NCBI RefSeq assembly: GCF_017948455.1
Contig: NZ_JAFFSU010000033.1
Location: forward strand, 1 to 64,000
Direction: 5' to 3'
From: Streptomyces sp. GESEQ-4
GTDB taxonomy: Bacteria; Actinomycetota; Actinomycetes; Streptomycetales; Streptomycetaceae
Length of the DNA: 64,000 nucleotides
The notes beneath the pieces are model-generated. The model made no database searches. It saw only the letters and a program-made list of their open reading frames with translations, and was not told the origin of the DNA. The translations under genes and the position numbers were made by a program. Every line of letters starts with the position of its first letter. Positions within the stretch are counted from its first letter, which is position 1. Of the stretch, positions 1-8,740 are shown one piece after another.

Positions 1-1
1 C

Positions 2-865
<864 letters not shown>

Positions 866-954
866 CGGTGTACTCCAGAAGGACCAGTTGATTTCGTACT
901 CCGGACGGCCGCTCGCCGGATGCGGAGCCGGAAAGTTCGCGGTCGACTCGGGCC

Positions 955-1584
955 ATGAGCAGCGAACCGCCCCCCGGCTCCGGCCAGCAGCCGCCGGAAG
1001 ACGACCCGTTCAGGAAGCAGCCCCCGCCAGAACAGGGATCGGGCTCGCCGTACAACGCTCCGCCCGGCGGCGCCCAGCCCCCGCCCTACGGCGGTGACCC
1101 CTACGGCGGCGGCTCGTACCCGAGTGATCCGCTCGCCGGTATGCCCCCGCTCGCCGACAGCGGCAGACGCACGCTCGCCCGCATCATCGACCTGATCCTC
1201 GTCGGGGTCGTCGTCTGGCTGCTCACCTGGGGCTTCGGTGTCAGCGAGTACGACGTCAACTCCGACGAGGTGGAGTACGGCAAGTCGTTCGCGCAGTCCG
1301 CGGTCGCCGCCGTGCTCTACATCGCCTACGACACCTTCATGATGGCCAAGACCGGGCAGACCCTGGGCAAGAAGTGGCTGAAGATGCGCGTGGCCAACCT
1401 CGACAACGGCTCCACGCCCTCGGTGCAGACGATGCTGGTGCGGTCGTTGGTGCTGTGGATCCCGTTCGCCTTCTGCTGCGCCTGCATCTGGACCGCGATC
1501 TCGGGCGGCGTGAGCTACTTCGACAAGCCGTACAAGCAGGGCCTGCACGACAAGGCGGCCAAGACGGTCGTGGTCACCACCTGA
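955..1584 (+). CDS. RDD family membrane protein
   Basis: This 209-aa protein has a Pro/Gly/Gln-rich cytoplasmic N-terminus (residues 1-70) followed by an RDD domain. Hydrophobic segments lie near residues 77-95, 113-132 and 160-183. The Arg/Asp signature is in TLARIIDLIL, the GQTLGKKWLKMRV linker is typical, and the C-terminus carries the HDKAAKTVVV motif matching the neighbouring RDD protein. It probably arose as a tandem duplicate of that gene. The ATG at 955 is the first start in frame and gives the usual family length. A strong bidirectional hairpin follows. The biochemical role of the RDD family in streptomycetes is not established. Confidence 0.85.
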   Translation: MSSEPPPGSGQQPPEDDPFRKQPPPEQGSGSPYNAPPGGAQPPPYGGDPYGGGSYPSDPLAGMPPLADSGRRTLARIIDLILVGVVVWLLTWGFGVSEYDVNSDEVEYGKSFAQSAVAAVLYIAYDTFMMAKTGQTLGKKWLKMRVANLDNGSTPSVQTMLVRSLVLWIPFAFCCACIWTAISGGVSYFDKPYKQGLHDKAAKTVVVTT

Positions 1585-1610
1585 CGGTCACCACCTGACG
1601 GCACGACGAA

Positions 1611-1646
1611 CGACCGGCGGGCCCGCGATCACGGGCCCGCCGGTCG
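1611..1646. terminator. Bidirectional hairpin terminator
   Basis: A perfect 15-bp inverted repeat (CGACCGGCGGGCCCG and its complement) flanks a 6-base loop. It sits between the convergent ends of the second RDD gene and the small membrane-protein gene on the minus strand, so it can serve both. Confidence 0.85.
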
Positions 1647-1685
1647 TACGTACGAGATCAGGCGTACGAGATCAGGCTGCGAGGT

Positions 1686-1955
1686 TCAGGCAGCCTTGCC
1701 GGAGTTCACCGGTACGCGCTCCGGCGTGGTGGTGGGGGCCTTGGCCGATGGCGCGGCGGTCGCGCTCGGCTTCGGCAGGGGAACCGTCATGGCGACCAGG
1801 AGCCCGAGAGCGAGCGCCGCGACGGCGATGACCGCGATCCCCACACCCGAACTCGTCTGTGACAGCAGCAGCATGGCGAGGGTCGAGAAGATCACGGTGC
1901 ATGAACCGTAGGCGAGCTGTGCGGCGGTCGGTCGGGGCGCAGTCGGACGAGGCAT
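1686..1955 (-). CDS. Small conserved membrane protein
   Basis: This 89-aa protein has two hydrophobic segments (about residues 14-32 and 37-59) and a Pro/Thr/Ala-rich, Lys-containing C-terminal tail. The short MPRPTAPRPTAAQ N-terminus is probably cytoplasmic. I recognise it only as the type of small two-pass membrane protein seen beside RDD and secreted-protease genes in streptomycetes. No catalytic motif is visible. It converges on the RDD gene across a strong terminator and diverges from the metalloprotease gene across a 370-bp gap. Coding status is supported by a sensible amino-acid composition and by its isolation from other frames. Confidence 0.7.
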   Translation of the reverse strand: MPRPTAPRPTAAQLAYGSCTVIFSTLAMLLLSQTSSGVGIAVIAVAALALGLLVAMTVPLPKPSATAAPSAKAPTTTPERVPVNSGKAA

Positions 1956-2325
1956 GGCAATCGTGTCCTCGGAAATGGGGGTGAGAAGGGGCGCCGGCCT
2001 GGCATTACGTCGGTTTCCGGGCGAGCCGCCAAGCGACTCTAATCGCAGGGATGCCCGAGTGGAACGAACGGTAAGCGTGACCTAACCAACAGTATCGGTG
2101 CATGGGGGGCGCATCGAGTCACACCGTCCAGCAAGTGGACGGACCCACGCGCCCGCTAGTAAGGCCCCAGTAATGCACTTGACTTGCTCAAGTCAAGGTC
2201 TGTCTTTTCAGTTCAACCTCTAGTCAAATGTCGTCACTTGATTACACGCGTCTCTCACGCGCACGCGGACCTTCCATGACCCCAGGAGCCCCTTCCGTGT
2301 GCCCGGACGCGGGGGAGGATCTCAA
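1956..2325. promoter_or_regulatory. Long divergent regulatory gap upstream of the M6 protease
   Basis: No convincing gene lies in this 370-bp gap. It is clearly lower in GC than its surroundings, especially near 1990-2240, and contains the 2178-2197 palindrome plus further partial GTCAA/TTGAC motifs near 2222-2245. It should contain the promoters of the small membrane-protein gene and of the secreted protease. Confidence 0.6.
2178..2197. promoter_or_regulatory. Perfect 20-bp palindromic operator candidate
   Basis: CTTGACTTG and its complement CAAGTCAAG are separated by two bases. It lies about 130 bp upstream of the metalloprotease start. The sequence resembles MarR-type operators, which are AT-richer dyads with 8-10-bp arms; the regulator is not identifiable from this window. 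Confidence 0.5.
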
Positions 2326-4677
2326 GTGACCAGAAGACCCTGGACGTTCAGAGCCGCGGCCACGACCGTCGCGCTCGCCGCGGCCACCGCCACGATCTCG
2401 GCGTTCACCGTGGCGCAGGCCGACACCGCCGCGGAGCCGGCCGCCGTGAACCGGCACGACCCGCTCACGGAGCAGCACCACGAAGAGCACGAGCACGACC
2501 TCGACGGCCCGTTCACCAAGACCCAGGAGGCGCAGCGCCAGGAGGCCCTCAAGCAGGTCCTGTCCGGCGACGCCCAGGTCAAGGAGCGCGACGGCTCCAA
2601 GGTCGTCCAGCTGAAGAGCAAGAAGGGCGACAGCAAGTACGTAGAGCTGGGCCGCGAGAAGACCGACAAGATCTTCACGATCCTGGTCGAGTTCGGCGAC
2701 CAGACGGACCCCCGCTACGGCGGCACGCCCGGCCCGCTGCACAACCAGATAGCCGAGCCGGACCGTGCTGAGGACAACAGCACGGCCTGGCAGGCGGATT
2801 ACAACCAGGAGCACTTCCAGGACCTGTACTTCGGCGAGGGCACCGCCTCGATGAAGACCTACTACGAGAAGCAGTCCTCGGGCCGCTACTCCATCGAGGG
2901 CGAGGTCGCCGACTGGGTCAAGGTCCCCTACAACGAGGCCCGTTACGGCTCCAACAAGTGCGACCCCGACAACTGCGCCTGGTTCGCGGTGCAGGACGGC
3001 GTGACCGCGTGGGCCGCGGGGCAGAAGGCGGCCGGCAAGACCGACGCCGAGATCAAGGCCAAGCTCGCCGAGTACGACCAGTGGGACCGCTACGACTTCG
3101 ACGGCGACGGCGACTTCAACGAGTCCGACGGCTACATCGACCACTTCCAGATCGTGCACGCCGGTGAGGACGAGTCCGCGGGCGGCGGCGCACAGGGCGA
3201 GGACGCGATCTGGGCGCACCGCTGGTACGCCTTCGGCACCGACGCCGGCTCCACCGGCCCGGACAACAACAAGCTCGGCGGCACCCAGATCGGCAGCACC
3301 GGCATCTGGGTCGGCGACTACACCATCCAGCCGGAGAACGGCGGACTCGGCGTCTTCGCCCACGAGTACGGCCACGACCTCGGTCTGCCGGACCACTACG
3401 ACACCTCCGGCGGCGGCGAGAACTCCACCGGCTTCTGGACCCTGATGTCCTCCGGCTCCTGGCTCGGCACCGGCAAGGACACCATCGGTGACCTGCCCGG
3501 CGACATGACCGCCTGGGACAAGCTCCAACTCGGCTGGCTGGACTACGACAAGGCGAAGGCCGCGACCAAGTCGAAGCACAAGCTGGGCGTCGCCGAGTAC
3601 AACACCAGGAACAAGCAGGCCCTCGTGGTCACGCTCCCCGAAAAGGCGGTCACCACCGAGATCGTCGCCCCCGCCGAGGGCGCGAGCCAGTGGTGGAGCG
3701 GCAGCGGCAACGACCTCCGCAACACCCTGACCCGCTCCGTCGATCTGACGGGCAAGTCCTCGGCGACGCTGACCCTCGACGGCTTCTACGACATCGAGAA
3801 GGACTTCGACTACCTCTACACCGAGGTCTCCACCGACGGCGGCGCCAAGTGGACCCCCGTGGACGGCACGGTGGACGGTCAGGCCATCCCGCGCGACGGC
3901 AGCGGCAACCCCGCCCTCACCGGCTCGGTCGACGGCTACAAGAAGCTGTCGTACTCCCTCGACGCGTACGCGGGCCAGAACATCCAACTCCGCTTCCGCT
4001 ACTACTCCGACGGCGGCGTGGCGCTGAAGGGCTTCGCGGCCGACGCGATCACCCTGACCGCCGACGGCAGCCCGCTCTTCTCGGACAACGCCGAGACGGC
4101 GGACGCCGCGTGGACCGCGACCGGCTTCTCCCGCATCGGCGCCTCGTTCACCAAGAAGTACGCGCAGTACTACATCGCCGAGAACCGCCAGTACGTGTCG
4201 TACGACAAGACCCTCAAGGTCGGCCCGTACAACTTCGGCTTCTCGACGACCCGTCCGTCCTGGGTGGAGCACTTCCCGTACCAGAACGGCCTGCTGATCT
4301 GGAAGTGGGACACCTCCCAGGCGGACAACAACACCAGCCAGCACAAGGGCACCGGGCTGCTCCTGCCGGTCGACGCCCACCCGACGGCGATGAAGTGGTC
4401 CGACGGCACGCTGATGCGCAGCCGCATCCAGTCGTACGACTCGCCGTTCAGCCTCTACCGCACGGACGGTCTGACACTGCACAACGCGGGCGTGCAGACC
4501 AAGATCCCGTCGAAGAAGGGGGTGCCGGTCTTCAACGACCACACCAGCACCTACTACGACGAGAGCACCCCGCTCGCGGGCGTCAAGATCACTGACACCA
4601 ACACGAAGATCAAGATCGTCAAGGAGGCCAAGGACGGCTCGACGATCTCGCTCGAAGTCGGCCCCGCGGTGAAGTAG
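2326..4677 (+). CDS. Secreted immune-inhibitor-A-type metalloprotease (peptidase family M6)
   Basis: This is an extracellular zinc endopeptidase of 783 aa. GTG 2326 is preferred over the more upstream GTG 2299 because GGGGGAGG (2311-2318) sits at normal distance before it and the product then starts directly with a positively charged signal peptide (RRPW followed by an Ala-rich core, cleavage near AQA-DT). The zinc motif HEYGH is at residues 346-350, followed by DLGLPDHYD as expected for M6 enzymes. Asp/Asn-rich segments earlier in the domain look like calcium sites. The C-terminal third looks like beta-sandwich accessory regions, as in Bacillus InhA. Streptomycete homologues are exported proteases associated with nutrient scavenging and development. 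A palindromic operator candidate lies upstream. Confidence 0.92.
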   Translation: MTRRPWTFRAAATTVALAAATATISAFTVAQADTAAEPAAVNRHDPLTEQHHEEHEHDLDGPFTKTQEAQRQEALKQVLSGDAQVKERDGSKVVQLKSKKGDSKYVELGREKTDKIFTILVEFGDQTDPRYGGTPGPLHNQIAEPDRAEDNSTAWQADYNQEHFQDLYFGEGTASMKTYYEKQSSGRYSIEGEVADWVKVPYNEARYGSNKCDPDNCAWFAVQDGVTAWAAGQKAAGKTDAEIKAKLAEYDQWDRYDFDGDGDFNESDGYIDHFQIVHAGEDESAGGGAQGEDAIWAHRWYAFGTDAGSTGPDNNKLGGTQIGSTGIWVGDYTIQPENGGLGVFAHEYGHDLGLPDHYDTSGGGENSTGFWTLMSSGSWLGTGKDTIGDLPGDMTAWDKLQLGWLDYDKAKAATKSKHKLGVAEYNTRNKQALVVTLPEKAVTTEIVAPAEGASQWWSGSGNDLRNTLTRSVDLTGKSSATLTLDGFYDIEKDFDYLYTEVSTDGGAKWTPVDGTVDGQAIPRDGSGNPALTGSVDGYKKLSYSLDAYAGQNIQLRFRYYSDGGVALKGFAADAITLTADGSPLFSDNAETADAAWTATGFSRIGASFTKKYAQYYIAENRQYVSYDKTLKVGPYNFGFSTTRPSWVEHFPYQNGLLIWKWDTSQADNNTSQHKGTGLLLPVDAHPTAMKWSDGTLMRSRIQSYDSPFSLYRTDGLTLHNAGVQTKIPSKKGVPVFNDHTSTYYDESTPLAGVKITDTNTKIKIVKEAKDGSTISLEVGPAVK

Positions 4678-4703
4678 TCAACGTTTTCGCAGGTCAGAGC
4701 ATG

Positions 4704-4737
4704 ATTCGGCGGCAGCCCCTGGCGGGTTGCCGCCGAT
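4704..4737. terminator. Hairpin terminator after the metalloprotease
   Basis: CGGCGGCA (4707-4714) pairs with TGCCGCCG (4728-4735) around a GC-rich loop, about 30 bp after the protease stop. No clear T-run follows, as is usual in streptomycetes. Confidence 0.6.
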
Positions 4738-4798
4738 CGTGTTTAGGTGCGTCCTGTGATTCTCTTATTGACACCGCTGGGAACGGGGAAGTGACTGA

Positions 4799-5134
4799 AT
4801 GGCCGTAGGAGGTTTCTGCAGACTGCCGTCCGGCAGCGTGGTGGTGGCGTTGAACCTGCCCAGCCCCACCGTCGACGGCACGGGCTGTGTACGCGTCCTG
4901 GTACACGCCCAGAACCGGGCACGGGCCCTGACCAGGCTCCGCAACCTGGGCATGCGCGCGGTCTACCTCCGCGGCAACGCGGCCCCGCCGACCCCGGACG
5001 AGATCACCGCGGTCCTCCACCACCCCGACGGCCTGATATGGCGCACGGCCCCGGACGACGGCGTACCGGTCCTGTCCCAGGAGCTGTGGCACCCGATCAG
5101 GGCACTGAGGCGGCGTCCGGCAGCACCGGCGTAA
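4799..5134 (+). CDS. Conserved hypothetical protein
   Basis: This soluble 111-aa protein starts with MAVGGFCRLPSG and carries mixed alpha/beta-looking sequence with no signal peptide, membrane segment or recognisable catalytic motif. GGGGAAGTGA upstream of ATG 4799 is a plausible ribosome binding site. Streptomycete composition and position between the secreted protease and pncA suggest a lineage-specific conserved gene. Its stop codon abuts directly a copy of dispersed repeat family A. I do not assign a function. Confidence 0.65.
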   Translation: MAVGGFCRLPSGSVVVALNLPSPTVDGTGCVRVLVHAQNRARALTRLRNLGMRAVYLRGNAAPPTPDEITAVLHHPDGLIWRTAPDDGVPVLSQELWHPIRALRRRPAAPA

Positions 5135-5252
5135 GCGCTCCGCTGAAATTGCCGCGATGTGCCGTCGGTCCGCCGCGGCGCCGTCGTGGCTGGTCGCGCC
5201 CACGCGGCGGAGCCGCATATTGACACAGCCCCGCGCCCCTTCGGGGCGCTAT
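5135..5252 (+). repeat. Dispersed intergenic repeat family A, copy 1
   Basis: This roughly 118-bp element begins with GCGCTCCGCTGAAA immediately after a stop codon and ends with the hairpin GCGCCCC-TTC-GGGGCGC (5233-5249). It is highly similar across its whole length to 29513-29631 and in its distal half to the reverse complement of 12297-12379. The terminal hairpin probably serves as a bidirectional terminator between the 4799 gene and pncA. Confidence 0.85.
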
Positions 5253-5833
5253 ACGACGGGCTTGCCCGACAGTTCGACGCCCGCCTCCCGCAGCTCCTCC
5301 AGCGCCCGCTCCGTGGTCTCCTCGGCGACCCCCGCGGTCAGGTCGAGCAGCACCTGCGTACGGAACCCCTCCCGCGCCGCATCCAGCGCGGTGGCGCGCA
5401 CGCAGTGGTCGGTCGCGATGCCCACCACGTCCACCTCGGTCACCTCGCGGGCGCGCAGCCAGTCCGCCAGCGGCACCCCGTTCTCGTCGGCGCCCTCGAA
5501 GCCGCTGTACGCCGCCGAGTACGCGCCCTTGTCGAACACGGCGTCGACGGCGCCGGAGGCGACGGCGGGCGCGAAGTTCGGGTGGAAGCCCACACCCTCC
5601 GTGCCGGCGACACAGTGCGCCGGCCAGGAGTGGACGTAGTCGGGGTTGCTGGCGAAGTGTCCGCCAGGCGCGATGTGGTGGTCGCGCGTGGCCACCACAT
5701 GCCGGTAGCCGGCGGGCGCCTGCCCGATCAGCTCGGTGATGGCGGCGGCCACATCGGCACCCCCGGCCACCGCGAGGCTGCCCCCCTCGCAGAAATCGTT
5801 CTGCACGTCTACGACGATCAAGGCGCGGCGCAT
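5249..5833 (-). CDS. pncA: Nicotinamidase
   Basis: This enzyme hydrolyses nicotinamide to nicotinate and ammonia in NAD salvage. The 194-aa protein has the isochorismatase-like fold with the family triad visible as Asp9 (VVDVQNDF), Lys102 (FDKGAYS) and Cys144 (ATDHCVRATALDA). Metal-site residues Asp51, His53 and His73 (DHH and WPAHC) are also present. The ATG at 5833 gives a start flush with the first beta strand. It lies 129 bp downstream of pncB on the same strand, the next enzyme of the pathway, so the two probably form a salvage unit. Its 3' end meets repeat A. Confidence 0.95.
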   Translation of the reverse strand: MRRALIVVDVQNDFCEGGSLAVAGGADVAAAITELIGQAPAGYRHVVATRDHHIAPGGHFASNPDYVHSWPAHCVAGTEGVGFHPNFAPAVASGAVDAVFDKGAYSAAYSGFEGADENGVPLADWLRAREVTEVDVVGIATDHCVRATALDAAREGFRTQVLLDLTAGVAEETTERALEELREAGVELSGKPVV

Positions 5834-5962
5834 GGTGGGTGTCCTTCGACTATGGGGTCGGGGTGGATCAGGTGCGGGCCCGCCGGTGTGAAGTTACGAG
5901 CCTAGAGACTGGGAGGGCCCTAGGGGAGGGGGCATTTCAGGGCTTGCGCCCGAGCGCCACCT

Positions 5963-7309
5963 CTAGCTACCCGAGCGCCCGTGCACGTACTCGGTCGGAA
6001 TCACGGGTTCCCCCCGGGACAGCTGTGTAGCGGACAGCGGCAGATTCGCGCGGGCGGCCATGTGCCGGTCGCGCGGGACGTCCAGCGATTCACGTGCGAC
6101 CACGTCACCGCCCTTGACCAGCTCCACGAGCAGCTGCCGGCCGGCCAGCTCGCCGGGGACCGGTCCGGTGCCGACGACCTCGGCCTCGGCGACCCCGTCC
6201 TCGTCCAGCCGTCGAGCGGCCCACTTGCGGCCGCCGACGGACGTTTTGCCGCCGCTGGACTTCTTCGCGACCGGTACCAGGGGTTCCTTCGGGTCGGCTG
6301 ACTCGGCACGGGCGACCAGTTTGTAGACCATCGAGCACGTGGGATGGCCGGATCCCGTCACCAGCTGGGTGCCGACGCCGTACGCGTCCACCGGCGCCGC
6401 CGCCAGCGAGGCGATCGCGTACTCGTCCAGGTCCGAGGTGACGATGATCTTCGTGTCCCGCGCGCCCAGCTCGTCCAGCTGCTGCCGCACCCGGTGCGCG
6501 ACCAGCAGCAGGTCCCCCGAGTCGATCCGCACGGCACCCAGCTCGGGCCCGGCGACCTCCACCGCCGTACGGACGGCTTCGGTGACGTCGTACGTGTCCA
6601 CCAGCAGCGTCGTGTTCCGGCCCAGCGAGTTCACCTGGGCCTGGAAGGCGTCCCGCTCGCGGTCGTGGAGCAGGGTGAAGGCGTGGGCGGAGGTGCCGAC
6701 GGTCGGGATGCCGTAGCGGAAACCGGCGGCCAGGTCGGAGGTGGTCGTGAAGCCGCCGACGTACGCGGCGCGGGCGGCGGCGACGGCCGACAGCTCGTGG
6801 GTGCGCCGGGCGCCCATCTCGATCAGGGGCCGGTCTCCGGCCGCCGCCGACATCCGGGACGCCGCCGCGGCCACCGCGGAGTCGTGGTTGAGGATCGACA
6901 GGATCACGGTCTCCAGCAGCACGCACTCGGCGAAGGAGCCCTCGACCCGCATGATCGGCGAGCCCGGGAAATACACCTCGCCCTCGGGGTAGCCCCAGAT
7001 GTCACCGCTGAAGCGGTAGCCCGCGAGCCACGTGAGGGTCTCCTCGTCGACGATCCCGTGCTCGCGCAGGAAGCCGAGGACGTCCGCGTCGAAACGGAAG
7101 TTCTCCACGGCGTCCAGCACCCGTCCGGTGCCCGCGACGACGCCGTAGCGCCGCCCCTCGGGCAGCCGCCGGGTGAAGACCTCGAACACGCTCCGCCGCT
7201 CGGCGGTGCCCGCCCTCAGTGCGGCCTGCAGCATCGTCAGTTCGTACTGGTCCGTGAAGAGCGCCGTCGAGGGAACATCCACCGGCAGCCCAAGGTCCGC
7301 TGTGTCCAT
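5963..7309 (-). CDS. pncB: Nicotinate phosphoribosyltransferase
   Basis: This enzyme converts nicotinate and PRPP to nicotinate mononucleotide, the committing step of NAD salvage, coupled to ATP hydrolysis. The protein of about 448 aa begins MDTADLGLPVDVPSTALFTD at ATG 7309; the frame is open further upstream, but that extension overlaps the divergent clpS promoter and looks non-coding. The TDQYELTML motif near residue 20 and the ITTSDLDEY-like segment (here VTSDLDEYAIASL) are characteristic of the family. pncA follows in the same direction and supplies its substrate. It diverges from clpS. Confidence 0.94.
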   Translation of the reverse strand: MDTADLGLPVDVPSTALFTDQYELTMLQAALRAGTAERRSVFEVFTRRLPEGRRYGVVAGTGRVLDAVENFRFDADVLGFLREHGIVDEETLTWLAGYRFSGDIWGYPEGEVYFPGSPIMRVEGSFAECVLLETVILSILNHDSAVAAAASRMSAAAGDRPLIEMGARRTHELSAVAAARAAYVGGFTTTSDLAAGFRYGIPTVGTSAHAFTLLHDRERDAFQAQVNSLGRNTTLLVDTYDVTEAVRTAVEVAGPELGAVRIDSGDLLLVAHRVRQQLDELGARDTKIIVTSDLDEYAIASLAAAPVDAYGVGTQLVTGSGHPTCSMVYKLVARAESADPKEPLVPVAKKSSGGKTSVGGRKWAARRLDEDGVAEAEVVGTGPVPGELAGRQLLVELVKGGDVVARESLDVPRDRHMAARANLPLSATQLSRGEPVIPTEYVHGRSGS

Positions 7310-7420
7310 GACTGAGGATGATACCCCCCATCTCGTCAGTTTGACGATTTGCAGTCGACCGGGATCGATCGGGGTCGATCGCAGGGCGCATTTGTGCGAC
7401 CACCCCCCTCCGGTGGCAGC

Positions 7421-7738
7421 ATGGGCCATGTGACGTCACCCGCGCCCGTAGAGATCGAACGCCCCGAGTCGGCGGAGGAGGTCTTCGCCGTACCCGAGCC
7501 GGACGTCCCCTGGGTCACGATCGTGCACAACGACCCGGTCAACCTCATGAGCTACGTGACGTATGTCTTCCAGACGTACTTCGGCTACTCGAAGGACAAG
7601 GCCACCAAGCTCATGCTCGACGTCCACCACAAGGGCCGGGCGGTCGTCTCCAGCGGGACCCGCGAGGAGATGGAACGCGACGTGCAGGCCATGCACGGCT
7701 ACGGTCTGTGGGCCACCCTCCAGCACGACCGGAAATGA
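7421..7738 (+). CDS. clpS: ATP-dependent Clp protease adaptor ClpS
   Basis: ClpS binds N-end-rule substrates and delivers them to the ClpAP/ClpCP protease. The 105-aa protein has the conserved core PWVTIVHNDPVNLMSYV, whose Asn-Asp pair lines the N-degron pocket, and the C-terminal GLWATLQHD. ATG 7421 is chosen because it follows a GGTGG element and gives the usual length; GTG 7430 is an alternative, and the longer frame from 7349 overlaps the pncB promoter. It is followed 70 bp later by a DUF2017 gene, its standard actinobacterial partner. Confidence 0.93.
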   Translation: MGHVTSPAPVEIERPESAEEVFAVPEPDVPWVTIVHNDPVNLMSYVTYVFQTYFGYSKDKATKLMLDVHHKGRAVVSSGTREEMERDVQAMHGYGLWATLQHDRK

Positions 7739-7808
7739 CCCGAACCCACAGGCAGGACCGGACGTGAACCGAACCCGCTCGCAGGACCGGAAGTAGCGAA
7801 CTCACTTC

Positions 7809-8411
7809 ATGCCAGGTCAATTCGAACCGCTCCCCGGCGGCGGCGCGGCCGTCGCACTCGACGACGTCGAGATCTCCATCATCCGGTCGCTGGCCGTCCA
7901 GCTCCTGGAGCTCATCGGCCCCGGTCCCGGCGAGGACAGTACCGAGGACCCGCTGGCCGAACTGTTCGCCGAGGGTCCGAGCGAACCGCCCGCCGACCCG
8001 GTCCTCAAGCGGCTCTTCCCGGACGCCTACAGCGACCCGGAGGGCACGCCGCAGACCGAGGAGGCCGCGGAGCAGAAGGCGTACTCCGCCGAGTTCCGCC
8101 GCTACACCGAGAACGACCTGCGCGCCGGCAAGCGTGAGAACGCCCTCGCGGTGATCCGCTCCCTGGACGCGCTGCGCCCGGTCGACGAGGGCGGGGCGGT
8201 CCTCAAGCTGTCGGACGCGGAGTCCCGGCAGTGGCTCGGCGCACTCAACGACCTGCGCCTGGCGATCGGCTCCCGACTCGACATCACGGACGAAGAGGAC
8301 ACTGACCTCCTCTACCGGCTGCCGGACGAGGATCCGCGCAAGCCGATGGTGATGGCGTATCTGTGGCTGGGTGGGCTCCAGGAGACGCTTGTCTCCACAC
8401 TCATGACCTGA
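7809..8411 (+). CDS. DUF2017 family protein
   Basis: This 200-aa soluble, acidic protein is conserved in actinobacteria directly downstream of clpS. Visible features are an N-terminal DDVEISIIRSLAVQLLELI helix, an acidic low-complexity linker (about residues 40-85) and a helical C-terminal half ending in a hydrophobic stretch, DPRKPMVMAYLWLGGLQETL. Family function is unknown; constant linkage to clpS suggests a role in regulated proteolysis. No strong ribosome binding site is seen before ATG 7809, so translation may depend on coupling with clpS. Confidence 0.88.
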   Translation: MPGQFEPLPGGGAAVALDDVEISIIRSLAVQLLELIGPGPGEDSTEDPLAELFAEGPSEPPADPVLKRLFPDAYSDPEGTPQTEEAAEQKAYSAEFRRYTENDLRAGKRENALAVIRSLDALRPVDEGGAVLKLSDAESRQWLGALNDLRLAIGSRLDITDEEDTDLLYRLPDEDPRKPMVMAYLWLGGLQETLVSTLMT

Positions 8412-8740
8412 ATGTGACGGAATGTGGCGGTGTTGTGTTCGCTCAGCGGACGCTCAAATCCGAATAACGATCCCGTCACCGTAGCGGCGATGTATGCACC
8501 TCCTGAGTGCCCTTTGTCCGCTTCTCTTTGTGCTGTGCGCCACATCCCGCACAGGTGATCAGCAAGGCGGCCGTGATAAATCTTCACGACCGCCCGGTGA
8601 ACGCCATCCATTGTTCCGCCGGGTGCGCCACCGACCGGCAGACCGCCGGTCAGGCACAACGCTCCAGCAGTCCGGGGGGATCGAGACCCGATCCGAGGCC
8701 GACGAAGGCCCGGGTCGGCATGGAGAAAGGCGCACCACAC
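8412..8740 (+). promoter_or_regulatory. Upstream region of the amino-acid permease
   Basis: No convincing gene is present in this 329-bp gap. It contains the lowest-GC sequence of the neighbourhood (about 8430-8590, with TTTGTGCTGTG and GTGATAAATCTTCAC), suggesting the permease promoter. I see no clear operator dyad. Confidence 0.5.

Noticed and set aside
2242..4542. Long minus-strand open frame opposite the M6 protease
   Set aside because: It is the antisense shadow of a real GC-rich gene; composition is Val/Gly/Leu/Arg-rich without any motif.
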